Source: DATLFI01 sp035524895
GTDB lineage: Bacteria > Acidobacteriota > Thermoanaerobaculia > Multivoradales > Multivoraceae
Direction: 5' to 3'
Assembly (NCBI GenBank): GCA_035524895.1
Contig: DATLFI010000157.1
Location: 1 to 6,254, forward strand
Length of the DNA: 6,254 bases
In this document: piece after piece, positions 1 through 5,682 of the stretch
How positions within the stretch are numbered: the stretch's first letter is position 1
Layout: each line of letters opens with the position of its first letter
Translations under genes and position numbers: made by a program
The notes under the pieces: generated by a model
Told to the model about the DNA's origin: nothing
The model's input: the letters and a program-made list of their open reading frames with translations, nothing else
The model's database searches: none

Positions 1-1
1 C

Positions 2-1663
2 GCCGCGCTCGCCGGCGCGGCCTGGCGCAAGCTCGACGTGGCAGGCCTGGCGGCGGCGCACGCCGCGTGGGTGGTGCCGGTGGTGCTGCTGCCGCTGCGG
101 TGCCTCGCGGCGGGGCAGGCGCAGCTCTGGCGCGGGCGCGGCGACGTGCCGCGCGGCCATCTCGGGCTGTCGGCGACGTTGTGGTCGCCGCTGTTGGTGG
201 TGAGCGCGGGAGCTCTCGCGATCGTAGGCTGGGCGCTGGATCTCGCGCCCGGAGACGTTCACTTCCGCGAGGTCGGCAAGATGGTGACCGCCGCTCGCTC
301 GCCGTGGGCGGTGGTCGAAGGCGCCGTCCTCGACACCGAGCCGGGGTGGCCGCACGGTCTACGCTACGGGTTCTCCGCCAGCTTCCTGCTCGACCTCGAG
401 ACCGGCGACTGGGCAAGACTCGGTCCAGCCACGCACTTCGAGCGGCGACGCAGGTTCCCGGCAGCGACTCCGGCGCTCGCCGCCGACGGTGGGCGCGTGG
501 TCTTCCGCTCATCCGACGGGGACACCTTCTTCGTCGATCTCCCGCGGTCGCGCGGGCGTGACGCTTCATCGCGTCGACCGCGCGAGCTCGACCTGACTCC
601 ACGGGCTTTGCCGCCCGACTTCACCGACGCGTATGCGTGGGCGCTGTCGCCCGACGGCCAGCACCTGGCCGCCGTGCTGGTGCGGGCGCGAGGCGCGGCT
701 CAGCCGGTCGGTCTGGGTCGATACCTCGGTTCTCTGCGGGTGGTGTCACTCCCCGAGGGAACCCCGGTGTTCTCGGGCGAGCTGCCCTGGCAGGCGATGT
801 CCGACGAGCTCTCCGAGCAGTCGCTCTCGACATTGTCGGTCAACCTGCGATGGGTGGACGACACCCGGCTCGAGCTCGCGGGATGCCTCGCTCCCACCAA
901 TCCGCAGCGGCCGGACCGGGAGGCTGTGGCAGTGCCGATCCACGCGGCGTTCGCCAGTCTCGACCTGGCGCTACCAGGCTTCGCTACCGAGCTCACGCGC
1001 ATTTTCGCCGAGCCCGGATGTGCCCGCTACCAGCTCTCCAACGATGGTCGAATCGCGGTCTACCGACAGACCTGGTGGGAAGGCGATGCGGCGCTCCGCT
1101 CCACCAACGGTGATCCACCGGTCAGCCTCGAACGACCGGACCGGCGCAGTCTCGGAACCGTTGTCGGCCCGACCTGGGTCGCGCAGCTCGATGCCGCGAA
1201 GGAACCCGGCGTGGCCTACCAGTCTGACATTCGCCTGCGCTGGTTCGATCGAACGGGCGAGGACCGCGGCGAGGTAGCGGTCGCCGAGCGGGCGATGGCC
1301 GTGTTCGGTGGTGAAGTCGTGCCCGGACAACTGTTGGTGCTGGTCACCGAGCCGCCGGCAGTTGCCTCCGCTGCGCGCAAGGCGAGGCAGCGGCTGCTCC
1401 TCCTCGATCCGCTAGCAGGAACGCTGACACCGATGCTCACCCAGCTCCCCGAGGGCGTCACCCTGCACCCCGTCGCCTCCTACATGTTCTCCTGGGTCGA
1501 GATGCGCAACCAACCGCAGTGGACCCCGGAGCCGGGCTCTCCGGCGACGCGTCTACTCGCCACCAACGACAGCTCTCTCGTCTGGCTCGATGCCGCGCGG
1601 GGCAGCCTCCGAACGGTCCAGGCCGGTCCGGGGTCGCGAGACCGGCTGGTCGTCGATCCCTGA
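2..1663 (+). CDS. Membrane-anchored beta-propeller-like protein, 5' partial
   Basis: The reading frame is open to the left edge, so the gene probably starts outside the window; a GTG at 38 is the first internal candidate start and numbering below uses it as residue 1. Two hydrophobic stretches, about residues 2-26 and 46-69, look like membrane helices joined by a short basic loop. From about residue 75 the protein is soluble-looking and has repeated strand-turn patterns with Asp-Gly turns typical of WD40/PD40-like propellers: ADGG near 149-152, SPDG near 204-207 and SNDG near 334-337, plus segments ending in short hydrophobic strands such as LLLLDPLAGTL near 453-463. This suggests a four- to seven-bladed propeller, likely outside the cytoplasm. 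No catalytic motif is visible. The hydrophobic start could be the end of a multi-spanning membrane protein, for example an ABC-2-type permease; this is inference. It converges on the next gene with a 14-bp gap and ends in TGA. The function is not recognised. Confidence 0.75.
   Translation, partial: AALAGAAWRKLDVAGLAAAHAAWVVPVVLLPLRCLAAGQAQLWRGRGDVPRGHLGLSATLWSPLLVVSAGALAIVGWALDLAPGDVHFREVGKMVTAARSPWAVVEGAVLDTEPGWPHGLRYGFSASFLLDLETGDWARLGPATHFERRRRFPAATPALAADGGRVVFRSSDGDTFFVDLPRSRGRDASSRRPRELDLTPRALPPDFTDAYAWALSPDGQHLAAVLVRARGAAQPVGLGRYLGSLRVVSLPEGTPVFSGELPWQAMSDELSEQSLSTLSVNLRWVDDTRLELAGCLAPTNPQRPDREAVAVPIHAAFASLDLALPGFATELTRIFAEPGCARYQLSNDGRIAVYRQTWWEGDAALRSTNGDPPVSLERPDRRSLGTVVGPTWVAQLDAAKEPGVAYQSDIRLRWFDRTGEDRGEVAVAERAMAVFGGEVVPGQLLVLVTEPPAVASAARKARQRLLLLDPLAGTLTPMLTQLPEGVTLHPVASYMFSWVEMRNQPQWTPEPGSPATRLLATNDSSLVWLDAARGSLRTVQAGPGSRDRLVVDP
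1622..1646. terminator. Possible bidirectional hairpin between convergent genes
   Basis: GCCGGTC (1622-1628) and GACCGGC (1640-1646) form a perfect 7-bp inverted repeat with an 11-nt loop. It lies in the last codons of the upstream plus-strand gene and about 32 nt past the stop of the convergent minus-strand gene. Neither side has a T-run, so it is not a canonical intrinsic terminator; it could instead aid Rho-dependent ending or protect 3' ends. Such repeats also arise by chance in GC-rich coding sequence. Confidence 0.22.
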
Positions 1664-1677
1664 TCTGCTGGCTCCGC

Positions 1678-2898
1678 TCACACGATCCCCAACCGCTCCC
1701 GCAGCCGCCGCCAAGAATCCGCCGTGGCGTTCAGGTAGAACATCGGGTCGTCGCCGAGCTCGACCGGCAGGTGCTCGGCGCCGGGCGGGATGCAGGCGCG
1801 CGAGGTGCATTCGCCGCCGATGCGCAGGTCGGTGAGCCGGCGCTGCGGCACCTCGACGAGCGGCAGGATCGAGGTGCACTCGCCGATCTCGTTGGCGCTC
1901 TCGACCACGATCCACTCGGTACGGGTCGGGCGCTCGGCGATCTCGTCGGAGATCGCGTCCCAGGCGTCCTGGTAGGTGGCGCCGAAGCGGCGCTCGACGA
2001 AGTAGCCCTGGCGTACTGCGTCGATCGAGGGTGGGAAGAAACCGGGCATCAGCGAGTAGTCGCCGTGGCGGTCGCGGCGCCAAGACTGCACGCCGTTGAA
2101 CAGGCGGTCGATCCGGTCGGGGCGAAGGTGCGCCAGGTATTCGTGACCCGACACGAACAGCCGGAACCCGTAGCGCGCCTGACAGCGATCGCTGAGCTCG
2201 TCGAGCAGGTACCCCGGCGCGCGGTCGATGCCGGGAATCCACCACAGGTGCACGAAGACACGGCCGTCCTTCCAGACCAGGTTCTCGGGGCCGAGGTCGC
2301 GGAAGTGCCGGTCGAAGTAGTTGGCGAACTTCTGGAACAGATTCTCGCGCTGCAACGGATCGTGAAAGCTGCGCTCGCGGTAGTACTGCGGGTAGCTCGC
2401 AGCCTCGACGAACGGCACCAGCTTGGGGATCGCGACGCCTTCGCGCTGGAGCTGCCGTAGCGCTCCGAGGTGGTTGCGCTGGGTGCGCACGTAACCCTGT
2501 GGGATCTGGAAGACGATGGTGTCGAAACCGGCCGCGATCAGCGCCAGGTCGTGACGCCGGTGCTGCAGCGGCGTGCCGCTCCAGGCCAGCATGCCCGGCC
2601 GGATCCGCCGTCGCTCGTTGGGGCCCTGGATGTGCTCGTCGGCCGGCAGGGCCGGACCGGGGAGCTGGCCGATCTGCTGGCCGCCCTGGACCGCGAACCA
2701 GTGGAAGTAGACGATCGCGAGCCGCAGCGACCGATCGTCGGTGCTCGCTTCGGAGCGAAAGCGAGCGACCGTCGAGCGCACCACTCGCGGGTCGAAGCTG
2801 GGTGGCTCGTCCTGCGCGAAGCCGCGCAAGCTCCCGGTGGCCCCGACGAGCCCCCCGAGCGCGGCTCCGCGCAGCAGGTCACGGCGTGTGGGTCTCAT
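1678..2898 (-). CDS. Tat-exported GH99/GH71-like TIM-barrel protein
   Basis: The product is 406 residues. It starts with a twin-arginine signal: TRRDLLRG at residues 4-11, then a Gly/Ala/Leu-rich stretch to about 28, with likely cleavage near GFA-QD. This supports the ATG at 2898, although no strong Shine-Dalgarno precedes it. The mature part reads like a barrel glycosidase fold: a strand with YFHWF near 64-68, HDLALIAAGFDTIVFQ at 116-131 (the 'agent moves away, observer infers what it does' helix-strand pair typical of GH71/GH99-like and DUF5010 proteins), KLVPFVE near 159-165, VFVHLWW at 214-220 and, near the end, WIVVESANEIGECTSI at 329-344. The NE-x-x-E-x-T pattern (E337, E340) matches in spacing the place where GH99 enzymes carry their acidic catalytic pair, from memory of the family; the usual Trp after NE is Ile here. 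I infer a periplasmic or secreted carbohydrate-active or polysaccharide-binding protein. The substrate is unknown, and a non-catalytic role is possible. It sits alone, divergent from the efflux operon. Confidence 0.8.
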   Translation of the reverse strand: MRPTRRDLLRGAALGGLVGATGSLRGFAQDEPPSFDPRVVRSTVARFRSEASTDDRSLRLAIVYFHWFAVQGGQQIGQLPGPALPADEHIQGPNERRRIRPGMLAWSGTPLQHRRHDLALIAAGFDTIVFQIPQGYVRTQRNHLGALRQLQREGVAIPKLVPFVEAASYPQYYRERSFHDPLQRENLFQKFANYFDRHFRDLGPENLVWKDGRVFVHLWWIPGIDRAPGYLLDELSDRCQARYGFRLFVSGHEYLAHLRPDRIDRLFNGVQSWRRDRHGDYSLMPGFFPPSIDAVRQGYFVERRFGATYQDAWDAISDEIAERPTRTEWIVVESANEIGECTSILPLVEVPQRRLTDLRIGGECTSRACIPPGAEHLPVELGDDPMFYLNATADSWRRLRERLGIV

Positions 2899-2964
2899 CG
2901 CTGCTTCGAAACCAACGGCGGCACCCCGTTTGTTCCACGCCGACCTCCGCCGGCGTCGCTCGTC

Positions 2965-2980
2965 CCGATCACCCTATCGG
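2965..2980 (-). promoter_or_regulatory. Weak candidate promoter/operator for the GH99-like gene
   Basis: CCGAT and ATCGG form a 5-bp inverted repeat with a 6-nt centre. On the minus strand the centre gives a TAGGGT that could act as a -10 element, placing transcription start some 66 nt before the ATG at 2898. The only -35-like sequences at suitable spacing match the consensus at about three of six bases, so this is a guess. Confidence 0.15.
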
Positions 2981-3012
2981 ACCTGGGCTGCGCCGGCCAC
3001 GTCCCACCCGCA

Positions 3013-3035
3013 GGGGCGGCGACATCGCCGGCCCC
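3013..3035. repeat. Strong GC hairpin in divergent intergenic region
   Basis: The left arm GGGGCGGCGA (3013-3022) pairs with TCGCCG (3025-3030) and then CCCC (3032-3035), with a single bulged G at 3031 and a CA centre at 3023-3024. That is ten base pairs interrupted by one bulge. The core CGGCGA-CA-TCGCCG is a perfect 14-bp palindrome with a 2-nt centre, of the size bound by dimeric regulators. No T-run follows on either strand, which argues against an intrinsic terminator. A role as operator or RNA stem is inferred, and the high GC content raises the chance background. Confidence 0.35.
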
Positions 3036-3088
3036 GATGTTGATCCTCGTTCCAGGAGTGACACGCCGGCAACCAGGTCGAGTTCGCG

Positions 3089-3197
3089 GTGCCGTTCGGC
3101 GCGCTCGCCCCGGCGCTGCAAGCGAGGCCCAGGGGGAAACAACCACCCTTCGGCGTGCGCCCTGCCGCCCCGTGGGGTGGCTGCGACCCAGCGGGTC
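3089..3197 (+). promoter_or_regulatory. Run of potential stem-loops before the efflux operon
   Basis: Four consecutive inverted repeats lie in about 110 nt: GTGCCG/CGGCGC (3089-3102, one G-T pair, tight TT centre), CTCGC/GCGAG (3104-3126), CCACCC/GGGTGG (3143-3180, enclosing a smaller GGCG-TG-CGCC) and GACCC-AGC-GGGTC (3185-3197). The last ends 20 nt before the ATG at 3218. They could fold as a structured leader, or the last could be an operator. No known riboswitch signature was recognised, and in such GC-rich DNA some repeats are expected by chance. Confidence 0.25.
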
Positions 3198-3217
3198 TCT
3201 CGACACCATATGCCTGT

Positions 3218-4597
3218 ATGGTCATGCAGTCGTTCTTCCGTCATACCGCGCGAGCGGCGCTCTCGACGGTCCTGCTGGTGCCGGCCGCGGGCCGCGCCGA
3301 CCAGATCGACCTCGCGTCGGCCATGGCACGCGCCCGCGCGAACGCCCGCGAGGTCGCCGCGTCCGACGCGCGGCGCGACGCCGCCGAGGAGCGCGTGCGG
3401 ATCGCGCGCTCCTTCCGCCGGCCGCAGATTCGCCTGTCCGAGACCTGGATCCGAACGGACTCGCCAGCCCAGGCCTTTGCGCTACAGCTCGAGCAGGAGC
3501 GGTTCTCGTTTCCCGAGTTCGCCGCTGCGGATCCGAACTCGCCAGAGGCGATCGACGCCGCGACCACCCGGCTCGAGCTCGAGGTCCCCTTGTGGACCGG
3601 CGGCGAGATCACCGCGCGCATCGCCCAGGCCAGCCACGTCGCCGAAGGCGCCGCGGCCAGCGGTGAGCGTGCCGCGGATGCCGCGGCGCTCGCCGCGGGC
3701 TCGGCGTGGGTACGCCTCGCCCAGGCCCGAGAACGCGTGGCCCTGCTGGAGCGCGCCCGGGACGCGGTCGCCGCGCACGTCGAGCTGGCGCGTGCGTACA
3801 CGGACGAGGGCATGCTGGTGCGCTCCGAGCTGCTGCGCGCGGAGGTCGAGCTCGCGGGCGCCGAGGACCTCCTGATCGAGGCACGCGGCGACGCGCGGGT
3901 CGCCGAGGCAGAGCTGTCCTTCCGTCTCGCGGCACCGCTCGGCACCACCTGGGAGCTCGGCGCCGTGCCGGCACCACCGCCGCTCGAGGAGGAGCTCGCG
4001 CCCTGGCTCGCGACCGTGGCGGATCGACGCGATCTCCGGGCGGCGAGGAGCCTGCTCGCGGCGGGCGAGCTCGAGGCGCGCGCGCAACGCGCCGGCCGCC
4101 TGCCGCGGGTGGGCCTCGTCGCGCGCGGCGACCTGGTCGACGACACCCTTTTCGGCAGCCACGGCGATTCCACGACGGTTCTCGCGGTGGCGCAGCTCGA
4201 GCTGTGGAACGGCGGTCGCCGGCGCGCTGCCATCGCGGCGGCGGAGGCCGAGGCGGTGGCGGGACGGGCAGAGGTCGAGCTGCTCGCCGAGGGCGTCCGG
4301 CTCGAGGTCGAGCGGGCCCTGTCGGCGGCTCGCGTTGCACGGGCTCGCCAGGCGACCGCGGCCAGCGCGCTCCAGGCGGCCGAGGAGTCGCTGCGCATCG
4401 TCGAGGAACGCTTCCGCGCCGGCGTGGTGCAGACCATCGACGTGCTCGACGCCGCCACGGCCCGCCGCGAGGCCGAGACGCGCGAGCTGGTAGCGCGCGC
4501 CGAGGCGAACCTCGCGGCGTTGGGGCTCGCCTTCACGGCCGGCCGTGCGCCCGAAACCGCGCTTTCCGGCGCCGGCAAGAGGGAGAGTCTCCCGTGA
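3218..4597 (+). CDS. TolC-family outer-membrane efflux channel protein
   Basis: This is the outer-membrane component of a tripartite exporter; such proteins form trimers with a beta-barrel in the outer membrane and a long helical periplasmic tunnel. From ATG 3218 the product is 459 residues, a usual length for the family. ATG 3224 is an equally possible start, and an upstream GTG at 3089 would add 43 unlikely Pro/Gly-rich residues before the signal peptide. Residues 1-27 form a Sec signal (basic start, ALSTVLLVPAAG core, cleavage near GRA-DQ). The internal duplication of the family is visible: VPLWTGGEITARIAQA (123-138) matches LELWNGGRRRAAIAAA (327-342), and the helix-turn element YTDEGMLVRSELLRAEVELA (194-213) matches FRAGVVQTIDVLDAATARRE (399-418). 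Ala/Glu/Arg-rich helices dominate the rest. No clear Shine-Dalgarno precedes either start. It is first in the operon and overlaps the adaptor gene by 4 nt. Substrate is unknown. Confidence 0.92.
   Translation: MVMQSFFRHTARAALSTVLLVPAAGRADQIDLASAMARARANAREVAASDARRDAAEERVRIARSFRRPQIRLSETWIRTDSPAQAFALQLEQERFSFPEFAAADPNSPEAIDAATTRLELEVPLWTGGEITARIAQASHVAEGAAASGERAADAAALAAGSAWVRLAQARERVALLERARDAVAAHVELARAYTDEGMLVRSELLRAEVELAGAEDLLIEARGDARVAEAELSFRLAAPLGTTWELGAVPAPPPLEEELAPWLATVADRRDLRAARSLLAAGELEARAQRAGRLPRVGLVARGDLVDDTLFGSHGDSTTVLAVAQLELWNGGRRRAAIAAAEAEAVAGRAEVELLAEGVRLEVERALSAARVARARQATAASALQAAEESLRIVEERFRAGVVQTIDVLDAATARREAETRELVARAEANLAALGLAFTAGRAPETALSGAGKRESLP
4581..4593 (+). promoter_or_regulatory. 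Ribosome binding site inside a short palindrome
   Basis: GGGAGA (4581-4586) and TCTCCC (4588-4593) form a perfect 13-nt palindrome around one G, ending directly at the GTG start of the adaptor gene. GGGAG, 8 nt from the start, is the Shine-Dalgarno. As RNA it could fold as a 5-bp stem with a 3-nt loop that hides this site until ribosomes finishing the overlapping TolC-like gene open it. The binding-site role is well supported; the masking role is inferred. Confidence 0.6.
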
Positions 4598-5682
4598 CCA
4601 CACGAAGCGCTACACGAGCTCTGGTCCTGCTCTCGATTCTCGGCGCGCTTTATGCCTGCGGGGGCCCGGCAGAGCACGAGGCGAGGCACGAGGTGGCGCG
4701 CGTGGCCGTCCGCCTCGGCGCCGCGGAGCGTGTCGAGCTCGCCGCGCGCACCTCGATCGCCGGCACGGTCACGGCGCGGCGCTCGACCGCCGTCTCGAGT
4801 CGTGTCACCGCGCTGGTGACCTCGGTCCCGGTCGAGCTCGGACAGCAGGTCGCGGCAGGCCAGGTGCTCATCGCGATCGACCCGACGGCCGCGCAGGGTC
4901 AGGTCTCGACCGCCCAGGGCGCCCTGGCCCAGGCCGAAGCGGGGCTCGCGCTGGCTCAGCGCAACCACGAGCGCTTCCTGGCGCTCGCCGCACGGCAGGC
5001 CGCCTCGGAGCTCGAGGTCGACCAGGCGAGGGCGCAGCACGAGCAAGCGCTCGGTGCGGTCGAGCAGGCCCGCGGCGCGCTCGCCGCGGCGCGATCGGTG
5101 GCAAGCGAGTCCTCGGTCAGGGCGCCCTTCGCCGGGCGGGTGACGGAGAAGCTGATCGAGATGGGCGACCTGGCGACGCCAGGGCGACCGCTGGTGCGCC
5201 TCGAGTCGACCGCGGGCGGGAGGCTCACGGTCTCGGTGGCGGAGCGGGTGGCGCGGGAGTCCGCGCTCGCCCTCGGCCAGCAGCTCGCGGTCACGATCGA
5301 CGCCCGACCCGACCTGGGCGAGCTCGACGGCGAGGTGGTCGAGGTCTCGGGGCCCGATCCGCGGACGCACTCCTACACTGTGGCCATCGATCTCGGCGGC
5401 GTTGCGGTGCCTGCCGGCGCGGCGGCCCGCGCCTTCCTGCCCGGCACGCCGCGGCAGGCGGTCGTGGTGCCACGCGACGCGATCGTGGAAGCCGGTGGGC
5501 TGCTCTTGGTGGTGGTGCGCGGAGAGGCAGGCGAGGCGCAGACCCGCGTCGTGACGCTCGGCGCGCCGCGCGACGGAGACCGCGTCGAGGTGCTGTCGGG
5601 CCTCGGGGGCGGCGAGACCGTCGCGCTCGGCCTCGCTGCGGCTCCGCCCGCAGGCGCGATCCTCGAGGAAGCCACGTCGTGA
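4594..5682 (+). CDS. RND efflux periplasmic adaptor (membrane fusion protein), lipoprotein
   Basis: This protein links the inner-membrane RND pump to the TolC-like channel across the periplasm. GTG at 4594 is chosen because it has a good GGGAG site and is followed at once by a lipoprotein signal: TTRS, a hydrophobic core, and LYAC with Cys22 as the likely lipidated residue. The 362-residue product shows the usual nested order. The first half of the lipoyl domain is around 55-97 (SIAGTVTARR, then VPVELGQQVAAGQVLIAID). A coiled-coil hairpin rich in Ala, Gln and Glu spans about 100-170. The second lipoyl half has VRAPFAGRVTE at 175-185 and GDLATPGRPLVRL at 191-203. A beta-barrel domain follows from about 208, and a membrane-proximal domain ends the protein (VVVPRDAIVEAGG at 290-302). 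No His-rich metal-binding extension is seen, which argues mildly against a CusB/CzcB-type metal adaptor. It overlaps both neighbours by 4 nt. The gene is complete. Confidence 0.93.
   Translation: MTTRSATRALVLLSILGALYACGGPAEHEARHEVARVAVRLGAAERVELAARTSIAGTVTARRSTAVSSRVTALVTSVPVELGQQVAAGQVLIAIDPTAAQGQVSTAQGALAQAEAGLALAQRNHERFLALAARQAASELEVDQARAQHEQALGAVEQARGALAAARSVASESSVRAPFAGRVTEKLIEMGDLATPGRPLVRLESTAGGRLTVSVAERVARESALALGQQLAVTIDARPDLGELDGEVVEVSGPDPRTHSYTVAIDLGGVAVPAGAAARAFLPGTPRQAVVVPRDAIVEAGGLLLVVVRGEAGEAQTRVVTLGAPRDGDRVEVLSGLGGGETVALGLAAAPPAGAILEEATS
5665..5670 (+). promoter_or_regulatory. Ribosome binding site of the RND pump gene
   Basis: GAGGAA lies 8 nt before the GTG at 5679, within the last codons of the adaptor gene. 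It supports the overlapping start rather than any later codon. Confidence 0.6.

Larger units (their letters stand above)
2899..3217. other. Divergent intergenic region with inverted repeats, no gene
   Basis: This 319-bp stretch separates the starts of the GH99-like gene (left) and the TolC-like gene (right) and must hold both promoters. Open frames crossing it encode Pro/Arg-rich, low-complexity peptides and look like shadows. A weak minus-strand -10-like TAGGGT (2971-2976, read on the reverse strand) sits inside the inverted repeat CCGAT (2965-2969) / ATCGG (2976-2980), but no good -35 box is visible at 16-18 nt. No convincing plus-strand promoter was found. The region from about 3013 to 3197 contains several potential stem-loops listed separately. 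Searches by eye for conserved riboswitch cores (cobalamin, TPP, c-di-GMP) did not succeed. Confidence 0.6.

Noticed and set aside
1519..2460. A 313-codon plus-strand open frame opposite the GH99-like gene
   Set aside because: It overlaps the end of the propeller gene and lies antisense to a gene with a clear Tat signal and barrel motifs. Its translation shows no signal or domain.
2895..3209. Open frames across the divergent intergenic region
   Set aside because: Products are Pro/Arg/Gly-rich with no ribosome site of note or recognisable domain, and they overlap the Tat-signal gene start.
3060..3217. A known riboswitch (cobalamin, c-di-GMP or TPP) ahead of the efflux operon
   Set aside because: Short fragments such as GGTGCC and GGGGGAAAC recall pieces of such RNAs, but the conserved cores are missing or out of order.
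3241..5370. A 709-codon open frame on the minus strand opposite the TolC-like and adaptor genes
   Set aside because: It is rich in Arg, Ser, Ala and Pro with no domain pattern, and lies opposite two clearly recognised genes. Long antisense open frames are expected in such GC-rich coding DNA.
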